Assembly (NCBI RefSeq): GCF_000787815.1
Contig: NZ_BBPO01000025.1
Coordinates: 1-33,850 of the forward strand
DNA from: Streptacidiphilus neutrinimicus
GTDB taxonomy: Bacteria; Actinomycetota; Actinomycetes; Streptomycetales; Streptomycetaceae
Reading direction: 5' to 3'
Length of the DNA: 33,850 nt
In this document: positions 22,326 through 30,657 of the stretch, one piece after another
Numbering within the stretch: the stretch's first letter is position 1
How the letters are laid out: the number at the start of each line of letters is the position of its first letter
The notes under the pieces: generated by a model
What the model was told of the DNA's origin: nothing
What the model saw: the letters and a program-made list of their open reading frames with translations, nothing else
The model's database searches: none
Made by a program: the position numbers and the translations under genes

Positions 22326-24278
22326 TCAGGACGGGCGCGGGCGGACCCGGGCGGCCAGGACGGCGATGTCGTCCTCGGCCTCACTGGGCGTGGAGCTGTG
22401 GAGCGCGGCGTCGAGCAGGTCGTCCAGATCGCCCGCGGCGGGCAGCGGGAGCGCGGCCAGCCGCTCCAGGGAGACGTCGATGTCCTCGTGGCGGCGCTCG
22501 ACCAGGCCGTCGGTGTAGAGCAGCAGCACGGCGCCGGGCGTGAGCCCAAGGACCAGTTGCTGGTAGCCGCCGACCCCCGTACCGAGCGGGGGGCCACTGG
22601 GGACCGGCACGAGCTCGGTGACGCCGTCCGGGCTGACGAGCGCGGGCGGCAGATGGCCCGCGCTGGCGAAGGTGACCCGGTCGCGGGACGGGTCGACCAG
22701 CGCGAGCAGGCAGGTGGCGGGACGGGCGGCGTCGTTCTCGGAGATCATCGCGTCGAGCTGCCGCAGGATGCGGTGCGGCGGGAGGTCCATGGCCGCGACG
22801 TAGCGCAGCATCGAGCGGTAGGTGCTCATGTCGACCGCCGCCTCGACGCCGTGGCCCATGACGTCGCCGATCACCAGCAGCGTCCGGCCGAAGGGCAGAC
22901 GCACGCTCTCGTACCAGTCGCCGCCCACGACCGAGCTGCTGCCCGAGGGCAGGTAGCGGCAGGCGATCTCCATGTTCGGGTGCGGGTTGGCGGGCTCGGC
23001 CAGCAGCGCGCGCTGGAGCTCCAGGGCGATGCCCTGGGAGCGCATGTAGCGGCGGGCGTTGTCGATGCTGAGGGCGGCCCGGCCGGCCAGGTCCTCGATC
23101 AGCGCGATGTCCTCGTCCGAGTACCCCTCGCCCGAGGTCTGCGGGGCTCTGGCCAGGGTCAGTGCCCCCACGAGGTGTCCCCGGGCGGCGAGCGGGACGG
23201 CCAGCACGGACGCGATCCCCGCCGCCCGGTAGACCTCCATCGTGGCCGGGTCGGAGATGGCTGCCGCGCCCTCGGCTCCCTCGTCGATCGCGGCGAGGTC
23301 CAGCAGCAGCGGTTTGCCGGCGACGAGACTGCGGGCCACCAGGGAGCCCTCGCGGTGCCGCACCGACTCGCCGGGGTGGGCCAGCGTGGCGAGCTGCTGG
23401 TGCAGCTCGGGCCTGGCGGCCACCGCCGCACGGAGCAGCCGCAGGGTTCCCAGCGGCATGCCGAGCCGATGCTCGGGCACGCCGGGCGGCAGGATGTCGA
23501 CCGTGGTCAGGTCCGCGAGGCCCGGCACGGTGAAACGCGCCAGCTCGGCGCAGGTGGTGTCGGTGTCGAGGGTGGTGCCGATGAGCTCGCCCGCGGCGGT
23601 CAGCGTCGCGAGCCGCCGCTGCGCCAGCGCCTCGCCGTCGCTCGGCTGCCCCGCCGTCTGGGGCGCGTCCTGCGCCCCTGCCACGACCTCGACGGCCGCG
23701 ACGTCCTCGACCGCCTCGACGGCCCCCGGCACCCCGTCCTGGCCGGGCTGCTGCGCCGCCGCGGCGTCCAGCAGCGCCACCACGAGCACCATCGCCCCAC
23801 CTGGCCCGGCTCCCGCCTCGGGCGGGGGCTCGGCGCGGGCCGAAGATCCGGTGCCCGGGGCGGAAGCGGGCGGGCCCGCCTCCGGCGTGATGCGCTGGAG
23901 GCGCATGCGGATCGCATCGTGGGCGGGGCCGGTCACCAGCTCGCGGGTCTCGCCGTCGGCCAGGACCAGAGCGGCGGCGTGGGCCGTCGCGGCCGTGTCG
24001 TCCGGTGCGAGGCCGGCGGAGACGGGCGCTGCGGGGCTCGCCGAGGTGGGCGCCGAGGCGCCGAGGGGTCTGCCGGAGGTCGCCTCGGCCGGGAGGTCGG
24101 TGAGGCGCAGGAAGGCGTCGTTGGCATACTGCCAGCGCAGTTCGGCGTCGAGCAGCGCGACGCCGACCGGCAGCGCGTCCAGCACGCGGGACGACAGCGT
24201 TCCCTCCCCGGTCATGGCTACGGCCGCCGCGTCGATGGCTGCCGCGGCGGCGTCCCGCTTCGGGGCCTCCGCGCCCAC
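22326..24278 (-). CDS. PAS/GAF/SpoIIE-type protein serine phosphatase
   Basis: A 650-residue soluble regulator. The start GTG 24278 is chosen because AGGGGAG lies 3 bases upstream; a TTG at 24305 has no such site. A PAS-like domain (about 28-130) begins RVLDALPVGVALLDAELRWQYANDAFLRLT and is interrupted by Ala/Pro/Ser-rich stretches. After a long linker (about 135-210) a GAF domain follows (about 215-385, LTAAGELIGTTLDTDTTCAELARFTVP ... IASVLAVPLAARGHLVGALTLAR). The C-terminal PP2C/SpoIIE phosphatase (about 410-650) has the metal-binding motifs VGGDWYES, IGDVMGHG, YTDGLVERR and EDDIAVLAAR. Such enzymes dephosphorylate anti-anti-sigma factors. No anti-sigma kinase or STAS gene is adjacent, and the C-terminus carries no kinase domain. 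The signal sensed by PAS/GAF is unknown. Confidence 0.9.
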   Translation of the reverse strand: MGAEAPKRDAAAAAIDAAAVAMTGEGTLSSRVLDALPVGVALLDAELRWQYANDAFLRLTDLPAEATSGRPLGASAPTSASPAAPVSAGLAPDDTAATAHAAALVLADGETRELVTGPAHDAIRMRLQRITPEAGPPASAPGTGSSARAEPPPEAGAGPGGAMVLVVALLDAAAAQQPGQDGVPGAVEAVEDVAAVEVVAGAQDAPQTAGQPSDGEALAQRRLATLTAAGELIGTTLDTDTTCAELARFTVPGLADLTTVDILPPGVPEHRLGMPLGTLRLLRAAVAARPELHQQLATLAHPGESVRHREGSLVARSLVAGKPLLLDLAAIDEGAEGAAAISDPATMEVYRAAGIASVLAVPLAARGHLVGALTLARAPQTSGEGYSDEDIALIEDLAGRAALSIDNARRYMRSQGIALELQRALLAEPANPHPNMEIACRYLPSGSSSVVGGDWYESVRLPFGRTLLVIGDVMGHGVEAAVDMSTYRSMLRYVAAMDLPPHRILRQLDAMISENDAARPATCLLALVDPSRDRVTFASAGHLPPALVSPDGVTELVPVPSGPPLGTGVGGYQQLVLGLTPGAVLLLYTDGLVERRHEDIDVSLERLAALPLPAAGDLDDLLDAALHSSTPSEAEDDIAVLAARVRPRPS

Positions 24279-24556
24279 GTTCTCCCCTCGTCCCCCGATC
24301 GGCAAGAACTCAATCCATGATCACCCCGGGCCGATCGCGGCGCATCCGCTTTCCCTGGTCCGAGCGTCCATCTTGCCCGAGCACACGTACGAAGCGCGCC
24401 CCGAGCCGGAGAACCTATGAACCCGGGAGCGGAATCGCAGCGGAACCGCACGGGAATCGCAGCGGGGACACAGGGGCGAACGGTGTGTGGACGACGGGAC
24501 AGAATCAGGTAAGTGAGCTTTACGAGATTGACGCCCGGTTGTCATGATGACGTCCC

Positions 24557-26149
24557 GTGAGCATCAGCCATAAGCGCCGCAAGCGGCGCGCCCTCCTTCT
24601 CGCTTCGGTCGCCCCGCTCGTCGTCGGGGCCGGCGTCTACGCGACCGCGACCGCCGGCGCCTCGGTCACCGGCGCCGCCGGGACGAACTCCTCCGCCACG
24701 GCGGCTACCCCGAATACCCCGAGCAAGACGAACTGGATCTCCTGGACCGGCGGCAAGCTGGTCTACGGACACGACGCGCAGGGCAACCGCGTGCCCGACT
24801 ACTCGTCCGCGGGCTACGAGGGCGGCGGCGTCCCGCTGCCCGTGGCCGCGGTCAGGCAGCGCGTCGGCGCGCCCAGCGGCGGGGACGACACCACGCGCAT
24901 CCAGGCGGCGATCGACGCCGTCTCCAAGCTCCCGGTCGGCGTGGACGGCCTGCGCGGCGCGGTGCTGCTCGCGCCGGGCAGCTACCGGATCGACAGCGCC
25001 CTGCACATCGACGCCTCGGGCGTGGTCCTGCGCGGCTCCGGCGAGGGCGCGGGCGGCACCCGCCTGGTCGCGCACGGCGCGACCGCCCGCATCCTGATCA
25101 CCGTTGGCGGGTCCTCCCGTTACGCGGTCGTCGGCGCCCCGGCCAAGGTCACCGACTCCTACGTGCCCGTCGGTGCGACCTCGCTCGACGTCGCGAGCAC
25201 CGCGGGCCTACAGGCGGGCGCCGAGGTCGTCGTCCAGCGGCCGACCACCCAGGCGTGGATCGACGCGCTCGGCATGCGGCAGATCTGGTCGCCGAACTGG
25301 AGCCTCTACTCCGAGCGCCGGATCACGGGGATCAGCGGTCACCGGCTCACCCTGGACGCGCCGCTGACGACCGCGCTGGAGGCGAAGTACACGCAGGCCA
25401 CCGTCTACCGCTACACCTTTCCGCGGATCGACCACGTCGGCATCGAGGACCTGAGCGCCGACGGCCGCGCCATGGCCGCCGACCCGAACTACGCCAAGGA
25501 CTTCTACGGCGCGAGCCTGTCCTCTTTCGGCGCGGTCCAGGACTCCTGGGTGCAGGACGTGACCGGTGAGCACTTCGGCCAGGACGGAGTCACCGGCCTG
25601 GGCTCGCAGAGCCGCCGAATCAGCGTGCTGCACACGGCCACGCTCGACATGCTGGTCAACAACGCCACCTCGGCCCGTTCCGACGGGTACACCCTCGAAG
25701 GCCAGCAGAACCTGATCCAGGACTGCCTGGTGACGGCGTCCAAGATCCACGCCTTCACCACCGAGGCGCACCAGTCCGGGCCCGACGTCTACTCGCGCTG
25801 CACCGCCAGGCTGACGCAGACGTCGTACGACGCGGGCGGCCACCAGCGCTGGGGCAGCGGCACGCTCTACGACCAGGTCACCGTCGCCGGGACGCTGCTG
25901 CTGGTGAACAACGGCAGCCGCGGCACCGGCCACGGCTGGTCGGACGCCAACAGCACCGCGTGGAACTGCATCACCACCGGCGGCTACGAGGTCCAGGCGC
26001 CGCCGACCGCGAACAACTGGGCCTTCGGCTGCACAGGCCCGCTGCTCTCCGGCTCGAACGGCCAGGTGGTCAGCGGCGGCAAGGCCGTGCTGCCGGACAG
26101 CCTCTACGACGAGCAGCTGCGCGAGCGGGGTCTGCGCCCGATCGGCTGA
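24557..26149 (+). CDS. Secreted right-handed beta-helix (Pectate_lyase_3-like) protein
   Basis: A 530-residue exported protein. The start GTG 24557 gives a basic MSISHKRRKRR followed by a hydrophobic core and a signal peptide end near residue 35. The ribosome site is weak, and nearby ATGs (24544, 24547) are out of frame. After a Ser/Thr/Ala linker a beta-helix begins with the Pectate_lyase_3 pattern DDTTRIQAAIDAVSKLP ... GAVLLAPGSYRIDSAL ... VVLRGSGEG. Coils continue through YRYTFPRIDHVGIEDLSADG, GQDGVTGLGSQSRRISVLH and EGQQNLIQDCLVTASKIHAF. Four cysteines lie in the second half. It lacks the ADG...DD pattern of the two GH87-like enzymes and is probably a polysaccharide lyase or hydrolase of another family. 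Substrate unknown. It is convergent with the MarR gene, the stop codons being 6 bp apart. Confidence 0.75.
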   Translation: MSISHKRRKRRALLLASVAPLVVGAGVYATATAGASVTGAAGTNSSATAATPNTPSKTNWISWTGGKLVYGHDAQGNRVPDYSSAGYEGGGVPLPVAAVRQRVGAPSGGDDTTRIQAAIDAVSKLPVGVDGLRGAVLLAPGSYRIDSALHIDASGVVLRGSGEGAGGTRLVAHGATARILITVGGSSRYAVVGAPAKVTDSYVPVGATSLDVASTAGLQAGAEVVVQRPTTQAWIDALGMRQIWSPNWSLYSERRITGISGHRLTLDAPLTTALEAKYTQATVYRYTFPRIDHVGIEDLSADGRAMAADPNYAKDFYGASLSSFGAVQDSWVQDVTGEHFGQDGVTGLGSQSRRISVLHTATLDMLVNNATSARSDGYTLEGQQNLIQDCLVTASKIHAFTTEAHQSGPDVYSRCTARLTQTSYDAGGHQRWGSGTLYDQVTVAGTLLLVNNGSRGTGHGWSDANSTAWNCITTGGYEVQAPPTANNWAFGCTGPLLSGSNGQVVSGGKAVLPDSLYDEQLRERGLRPIG

Positions 26150-26155
26150 GGCCCG

Positions 26156-26605
26156 TCAGGCCTTGAGCTTGGCCCAGACGGTTTCGAGGGCGTCGATGTC
26201 CGCGTCGTCGAGGCGCTGGTCGAAGACGTCGGCGAGAGCCGCCCGACGGGTCGCGTTCGCCTCGGCGAAGGCGGCGCGGCCCTCGGGGGTCAGCGTGATC
26301 TCCACCGAGCGCGCGTCGTGCGGCGCGGGCGTGCGGGCGACCAGCCCGCGCGCCTGCAGCGCGTCCACGACGCGCGACACCTGCGGCCGGCTGAGCAGCG
26401 TCTTCGCGCCCAGCGCGGAGGCGGGCACCGGCGCCGTCTGCCCGTTGAGCCAGAGCATCACCTCGAACCAGGAGAGCGGCAGCTCGTGCGCGCGCATCAG
26501 CGCCCGGTCGACGTGGGCGGCCAGCGTGGTGCCGGCCCAGATGAGACCGTAGAAGGCGTGGTCGCGGGCGGAGAGTTCACCCATGGTCGGCTCGGCGCGG
26601 GTCAT
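26156..26605 (-). CDS. MarR-family transcriptional regulator
   Basis: A 149-residue winged-helix protein. The N-terminal dimerisation helices (LSARDHAFYGLIWAGTTLAAHVDRALMRAHELPLSWFEVMLWL) are followed by the MarR DNA-binding core LLSRPQVSRVVDALQARGLVARTPAPHDARSVEITLTPEGRAAFAEA, including the DxRS wing. The start ATG 26605 has no clear ribosome site; ATG at codon 8 is an alternative. It is divergent from a short-chain dehydrogenase, with two related palindromic elements in the 77-bp gap. MarR proteins usually repress such a neighbour until a phenolic or hydrophobic ligand binds. Confidence 0.9.
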   Translation of the reverse strand: MTRAEPTMGELSARDHAFYGLIWAGTTLAAHVDRALMRAHELPLSWFEVMLWLNGQTAPVPASALGAKTLLSRPQVSRVVDALQARGLVARTPAPHDARSVEITLTPEGRAAFAEANATRRAALADVFDQRLDDADIDALETVWAKLKA

Positions 26606-26630
26606 AACGACAGCTTATCGGGTTGCGTGC

Positions 26631-26662
26631 GTGTGCACGGAAGTCGTAGAGTGTGTGCGCAC
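26631..26662. promoter_or_regulatory. Candidate MarR operator pair
   Basis: Two copies of the near-palindrome GTG(T/C)GCAC occur in the divergent gap: GTGTGCAC at 26631-26638 and GTGCGCAC at 26655-26662, 24 bp centre to centre. Both are flanked by further GTG/CAC repeats. One MarR dimer per copy, covering both promoters, is plausible. Confidence 0.45.
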
Positions 26663-26682
26663 GCACAGAAACGGAGTTTGGC

Positions 26683-27540
26683 ATGGTTGCCGACGGATCC
26701 ACTCGCATCGTCCTCATCACCGGCACGTCCACCGGGATCGGCCGCGCCGCGGCCGTCGCGGCGGCGCAGGCCGGCTGGCACGTCGTCGCCACCATGCGCG
26801 ACACCGCCAAGGCCGGCCCGCTCACCGCCGCCGCGGAGGCGGCCGGGGTCGCCGACCGGGTGGAGGTGCGCCGCCTCGACGTCACCGACAAGGAGTCCGT
26901 CGCCTCCTGCCTGGAGGAGGTGCTCGCCGCCCACGGCCGCCTCGACGCGCTGGTCAACAACGCGGGCGCGGGCGTCGTCGGCACGGTCGAGCAGGGCGGC
27001 ACGGAGCTGTTCCGCTCCGCGATGGAGGTCAACTTCTTCGGCGTCGTCGAGGTGACGGGCGCGGCGATGCCGCACCTGCGCGCGACGGGCGGCCGCGTCG
27101 TGACGGTCACCAGCGTCGGCGGCATCGTCGGCCAGCCGTTCAACGAGGCCTACTGCGCGGCGAAGTTCGCGGCGGAGGGCTTCCTGGAGTCGCTGGCGCC
27201 GGTCGCCGCCTCGGTGGGCGTGAAGGTCACGGTCGTCGAGCCGGGCGCGGTGGCGAGCGAGTTCGTCTCCAGCCAGGAGCTGGACATCCCGGCGATGGTG
27301 GCCGCGGCAGGCCCCTACGGCCCCGCTCTCGAGGCCTACGTCGCCCGCACGCGCGGCGCGTTCGCCGCCGCGCAGACCTCGGCGGACGCGGCCGCCACGA
27401 TCGTCGACGCCCTGAACGCGGCGGAGCCCCCGTTCCGCCTCCAGACCAGCGATACCGCGCGCGCCTTCGTCTCCACCAAGCTCTCCGACCTGGACGGCGC
27501 GGCCGTCCAGAAGATGACCTCGGGCTGGGTCGGCCGCTGA
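26683..27540 (+). CDS. Short-chain dehydrogenase/reductase
   Basis: A 285-residue classical SDR. The start ATG 26683 follows GGAG (26673-26676). The cofactor motif TGTSTGIG (13-20), NNAG (92-95), catalytic Ser144 and YCAAK with Tyr157 and Lys161 are all present. MRD and RRLDVTD fit an NADP(H) or NAD(H) Rossmann fold. The length of 285 and the specificity loop after VVEPGAVASEF match the oxidoreductase group with broad carbonyl or alcohol substrates, and the substrate cannot be named. It is divergent from a MarR regulator, presumably its repressor. Confidence 0.92.
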   Translation: MVADGSTRIVLITGTSTGIGRAAAVAAAQAGWHVVATMRDTAKAGPLTAAAEAAGVADRVEVRRLDVTDKESVASCLEEVLAAHGRLDALVNNAGAGVVGTVEQGGTELFRSAMEVNFFGVVEVTGAAMPHLRATGGRVVTVTSVGGIVGQPFNEAYCAAKFAAEGFLESLAPVAASVGVKVTVVEPGAVASEFVSSQELDIPAMVAAAGPYGPALEAYVARTRGAFAAAQTSADAAATIVDALNAAEPPFRLQTSDTARAFVSTKLSDLDGAAVQKMTSGWVGR

Positions 27541-27697
27541 CGCGGACCCCGCGCCGCCCGGAACGCTCTTCGAGGCGGCCGAACCGTCCCGTCTCGGCCT
27601 TCGCCCCGGCTGCGCGGCTCGGCGATGCCCGCCGGGCGGCTTCGGGCGGGGCCGGCCCTCCAGGACGGGGGCCGGAGCGGAGCGGTGGGGTGCGCCT

Positions 27698-27739
27698 TCA
27701 AGGCTGCCGGGCCGCTGCTCAAGGCTGCCGGGCCGCTGC
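27698..27739. repeat. Perfect 21-bp direct tandem repeat in a convergent intergenic region
   Basis: TCAAGGCTGCCGGGCCGCTGC occurs twice head to tail (27698-27718 and 27719-27739). It lies in the 277-bp gap between the convergent SDR and PolX genes. The rest of that gap is GC-rich with CGGCTGCGCGG-type partial repeats and no convincing gene. Confidence 0.8.
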
Positions 27740-27817
27740 GGCTCGGCTCGGCATCGGCCTCGGCTGCGCGGTGGGCATCTCCCAAGCCCGTCGGCGCGGG
27801 TCTGCCGGGACCCGACG

Positions 27818-29557
27818 CTAACTCTCCCGGGTGGCGGGTTTGGTGAGGAAGCGCTTCAGCTTCTGCCAGGGCCAGGTGTTGATGACGTCCTCGGTGCCCA
27901 ACCACGCCCGCTGGGCCGTGCCCACGCCGAAGCGGGGGTTGTCCAGTTGCGGCGTGGAGTGCGCGTCGCTGTCGATCGAGAAGCGGACGCCCGCCGCGCG
28001 GGCCGCGCGGACGTGTTCGTCGTTGAGGTCCATCCGCCCCGGCGCGGCGTTGATCTCCAGGGCCGTGCCGGTCCGCGCCGCCGCCGCGAAGACCGCGGGC
28101 CAGTCGACGTCGATGGGCGCCCGGCGGCCGACCCGGCGGGCGCTCGGGTGTCCGATGATGTGGACGTGCGGGTTCTCGCAGGCGCGGATCAGGCGGCGCG
28201 TCTGCGTGGCGCGGTCCGCGCCGAAGTGGGAGTGGACGGAGGCCACGCAGACGTCGAACCCGGCGAGGAACTCCGCGGGCCAGTCCACCGAGCCGTCGGG
28301 CGCGATGTTCAGCTCGGTGCCGTGGAGCAGCCGCATCCGGCCGTACGCGCGCGTGTCGGCGAGTTCGCGCAGACGGGCCCGCTGGGCCAGCGTCTTCTCG
28401 TCCGTCATGCGCTGCATGACCAGGTCGGGAGCGTGGTCGGTGACGGCGTAGTACGCGTAGCCGCGGGCCTTCGCGGTGGCGAGCATGTCCTCCAGCGAGG
28501 CGACGCCGTCGGTGAGATCGGTGTGCGTGTGCAGGTCGCCGCGCAGGTCGCGCTCGGTGACGAGGGTCGGTAGCTCGCCCGCCGCCGCGGCCTCCACCTC
28601 GCCGCGGTCCTCCCGCAGCGTCGGTGGGATCCAGGGCAGCCCGAGCGCGGCGTAGACCTCCTCCTCGGTCGCGGAGGCGACGTTCGCGCCGGTCTCGTGG
28701 TCGAAGAGGCCGTACTCGGAGAGCTTCAGCCCGGCCCGCACCGCCATCGTGCGCAGCTTGATGTTGTGCGCCTTGGAGCCGGTGAAGTAGACCAGCGCCG
28801 CGCCCCACGCCTCCGGGGCGACCACGCGCAGGTCCACCTGCAGGCCGGCGGCCGTGCGCACGGAGGCCTTGGTCGAGCCCTGGACGATCACGTCCGCCAC
28901 GGCGGGCAGGGCGACGAAGGCGTCCATCAGCGGCGCCGAGTCGTGGGCCGCGACGAGTACGTCCAGGTCGCCGACGGTCTCGCGCAGTCGGCGCAGCGAT
29001 CCGGCCCAGGTGCAGCGCAGACAGCCGGGGACCGCGCTGAGCGCGGCCGTCACCTCCTCGGCGACGGAGGCGGCGGTGCCGAGGTCGGCGCGCCCGGCCG
29101 CAGCGTGCAGCACGTCCAGGCCGTGCAGGATGTTCTCCTCCGTGCGGCCGCCGAAGCCGGCCAGGTCGTGCAGCCGCCCGGCTTGCGCGGCGGCGCGCAG
29201 CTCGTCCACGTCCGAGACGCCCAGGTCCTGGTGCAGGGCCAGCGCCCGTTTGGGCCCCACGCCAGGCACCTTCATCATCGCGCGGACCCCGGGCGGGATC
29301 TTCTGGCGCAACTTCTCGACGGCCTCGAGGGTGCCGGTGCGGCGCACCTCGTCGATCTTGCCGACCGTCGACTTGCCGACGCCGGGGATCTCCAGGATGT
29401 CCTTCGGGTCCATGGCGGCGAGGTCGGCGGGCCAGCCGCCGATGGCGCGCGCGGACTTCTCGTAGGCGCGGGCCCGGAACGCGTCGCCGCCGGTGATGGT
29501 CAGCAGGTCGGCGTACTCCTCGAGCAGCGCCTGGACCTGGTCGTTGAGCCGGGCCAT
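27818..29557 (-). CDS. polX: PolX-type DNA polymerase with PHP domain
   Basis: A 579-residue family X polymerase, the standard bacterial length. An N-terminal helix-hairpin-helix part (DILEIPGVGKSTVGKI, MKVPGVGPKRALAL; 50-150) precedes the polymerase palm, where AGSLRR...GDLDVL supplies Asp197 and Asp199, and Asp242 (VDLRVV) is the third carboxylate. The C-terminal PHP domain (about 340-575) has the metal-ligand motifs GDLHTHTDLTDG (His343, His345), TDHAPD, HGTELN, VASVHSHF, HIIGHPSARR and SDAHS. These enzymes fill short gaps in base-excision repair, and the PHP domain provides 3'-5' exonuclease or phosphatase activity. The start ATG 29557 is 4 bp after the stop of a small zinc-ribbon gene, indicating an operon. 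Confidence 0.93.
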   Translation of the reverse strand: MARLNDQVQALLEEYADLLTITGGDAFRARAYEKSARAIGGWPADLAAMDPKDILEIPGVGKSTVGKIDEVRRTGTLEAVEKLRQKIPPGVRAMMKVPGVGPKRALALHQDLGVSDVDELRAAAQAGRLHDLAGFGGRTEENILHGLDVLHAAAGRADLGTAASVAEEVTAALSAVPGCLRCTWAGSLRRLRETVGDLDVLVAAHDSAPLMDAFVALPAVADVIVQGSTKASVRTAAGLQVDLRVVAPEAWGAALVYFTGSKAHNIKLRTMAVRAGLKLSEYGLFDHETGANVASATEEEVYAALGLPWIPPTLREDRGEVEAAAAGELPTLVTERDLRGDLHTHTDLTDGVASLEDMLATAKARGYAYYAVTDHAPDLVMQRMTDEKTLAQRARLRELADTRAYGRMRLLHGTELNIAPDGSVDWPAEFLAGFDVCVASVHSHFGADRATQTRRLIRACENPHVHIIGHPSARRVGRRAPIDVDWPAVFAAAARTGTALEINAAPGRMDLNDEHVRAARAAGVRFSIDSDAHSTPQLDNPRFGVGTAQRAWLGTEDVINTWPWQKLKRFLTKPATRES

Positions 29558-29561
29558 GGGC

Positions 29562-29765
29562 TCAGCGTAGGTCGGGGGCGTCCGCCTCGCCGCCCAAGGG
29601 CGCGCCGCACCGCCGGCAGCGCGCCGGGCGCGCCTCGTCCTGCACCGCGTCGCACTGCGGGCAGAGCCGATGCAGCCAGCACGCGGGCTCTCCGCCCTCC
29701 TCCGGCTCCTCGGGGCCGTCGTCGTAGTCGCTCACATCGGCCACGTTAGGCCGGTCCGCCGACAT
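29562..29765 (-). CDS. Small acidic zinc-ribbon protein upstream of polX
   Basis: A protein of up to 67 residues: an acidic N-terminus (DYDDGPEEPEEGGEP), then CWLHRLCPQCDAVQDEARPARCRRCGAPLGG, with two CxxC pairs that would hold one zinc ion. The ATG at 29765 is the outer start. GTG at 29735 gives 57 residues and begins next to the acidic part. Neither has a clear ribosome site. The stop lies 4 bp before the PolX start, so the two are translationally close and probably co-transcribed. The function is unknown; a nucleic-acid or polymerase accessory role would be guesswork from position. Confidence 0.65.
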   Translation of the reverse strand: MSADRPNVADVSDYDDGPEEPEEGGEPACWLHRLCPQCDAVQDEARPARCRRCGAPLGGEADAPDLR

Positions 29766-29858
29766 CGCAGTAGGCCCGGGGCTCCCACCTTTCGGCCGTG
29801 CGGCCGATCGCGGTGGGTGAGGGTGCCGGGGTGGGCGAGCCGATCTACGGTGAATAGC

Positions 29859-30527
29859 GTGTCTGAATCGGGTGAAATGGGTCAAAACGTGCGCCCGGGC
29901 GGGCGGATGAGTTCCGCCGGGAGCGTGTTCTGGGCGTTGCTGCCGCTGTTCACGGTGGGCATGGGGACCGCCGCCGTGGTCGGCTGGGCCGCCTGGCGAC
30001 TGCGCTCGCGGGCGGTGGCCGCGCTCGCCGCCGTCGACGCCGTGGCGACCGTCGTCTCGTTGTGGCTGGCGCAGGCGCCGGCCGACAGCGCGCAGAACTC
30101 CGCGGCCGGGGCGCTGATCGTCACCGTGCTGGTCGGCGGGGGACTGGCGACCACCTTCGCGCTGCGCCCCAGGCTGATCGGACCCTCTGCCCAGGACCCG
30201 GCCGTAAGCGCCGCACTCGACCGGCGCAGCCGTCGCGCCCAGGCCCGTGAGCTCGTCGAACGCGATCCCGGGCTCGCCCGCGAGCTGGGCATCGGCCGGC
30301 CGGACCTGTCCCACCAGTACGACGACGGCGGGCTCGCCGACGTCAACCACGTGCCCGCCCCGGTCCTGGCCGGGCTGCCGGGGATGACGCCGGAGTACGC
30401 CGACCGGATCGTCGCCGCGCGCGGCGAGCGCGGCGGGTTCGGCAGCGTGGCCGAGCTGGAGGTCTGGGCGGACCTGCCGCGCGACGTCGCCGAGGAGCTC
30501 GCGGACCGCGTCGTGTTCCTCCCGTAG
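29859..30527 (+). CDS. Membrane protein with C-terminal ComEA-like helix-hairpin-helix domain
   Basis: A protein of about 222 residues. GTG 29859 is the preferred start, with GGTGA about 10 bases upstream; ATG 29877 is the alternative. Hydrophobic segments are FWALLPLFTVGMGTAAVVGWA, AVAALAAVDAVATVVSLWLA and GALIVTVLVGGGLATTFAL, suggesting three membrane helices. A basic cytoplasmic linker (RRSRRAQARELVERDPGLARELGIGRPDL) leads to a C-terminal HHH_3 domain: VNHVPAPVLAGLPGMTPEYADRIVAAR and FGSVAELEVWADLPRDVAEELADRVVF. In ComEA this domain binds DNA. In this actinobacterial arrangement the helix-hairpin-helix would face the cytoplasm and its ligand is unknown. It is divergent from the zinc-ribbon/PolX operon, sharing a gap of about 95 bp. 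Confidence 0.8.
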   Translation: MSESGEMGQNVRPGGRMSSAGSVFWALLPLFTVGMGTAAVVGWAAWRLRSRAVAALAAVDAVATVVSLWLAQAPADSAQNSAAGALIVTVLVGGGLATTFALRPRLIGPSAQDPAVSAALDRRSRRAQARELVERDPGLARELGIGRPDLSHQYDDGGLADVNHVPAPVLAGLPGMTPEYADRIVAARGERGGFGSVAELEVWADLPRDVAEELADRVVFLP

Positions 30528-30535
30528 GCCCCGGG

Positions 30536-30559
30536 GCAGGCGGGCTTGCAGGCGGGCTG
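30536..30559. repeat. Two 12-bp tandem repeats behind the HhH gene
   Basis: GCAGGCGGGCTT (30536-30547) and GCAGGCGGGCTG (30548-30559), followed by GCAGG. It lies in the 130-bp gap before the P-type ATPase. No hairpin is evident. Confidence 0.55.
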
Positions 30560-30657
30560 GCAGGCCGTGCGTCGCCTCCGTCCCTCGATTCCCTCAGGAC
30601 CTTCACACCGTCCACCACCGCCGCTGGTGCTCTCCCACGGCGCGAGGGCGGATAGCC

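Noticed and set aside
21189-24320. 1043-codon plus-strand frame opposite the sigma factor, DGPF and phosphatase genes
   Set aside because: It crosses three recognisable minus-strand genes and their non-coding gaps and shows no protein family features.
24279-24556. Search for a promoter or small gene between the phosphatase and the beta-helix gene
   Set aside because: Only the short palindrome TCATGA and scattered AT-richer bases are visible; no convincing -10/-35 pair, hairpin or coding frame.
30560-30657. Magnesium-responsive leader or riboswitch before the MgtA-like gene
   Set aside because: The gap is short and shows no conserved M-box-like helices or terminator/antiterminator pair.
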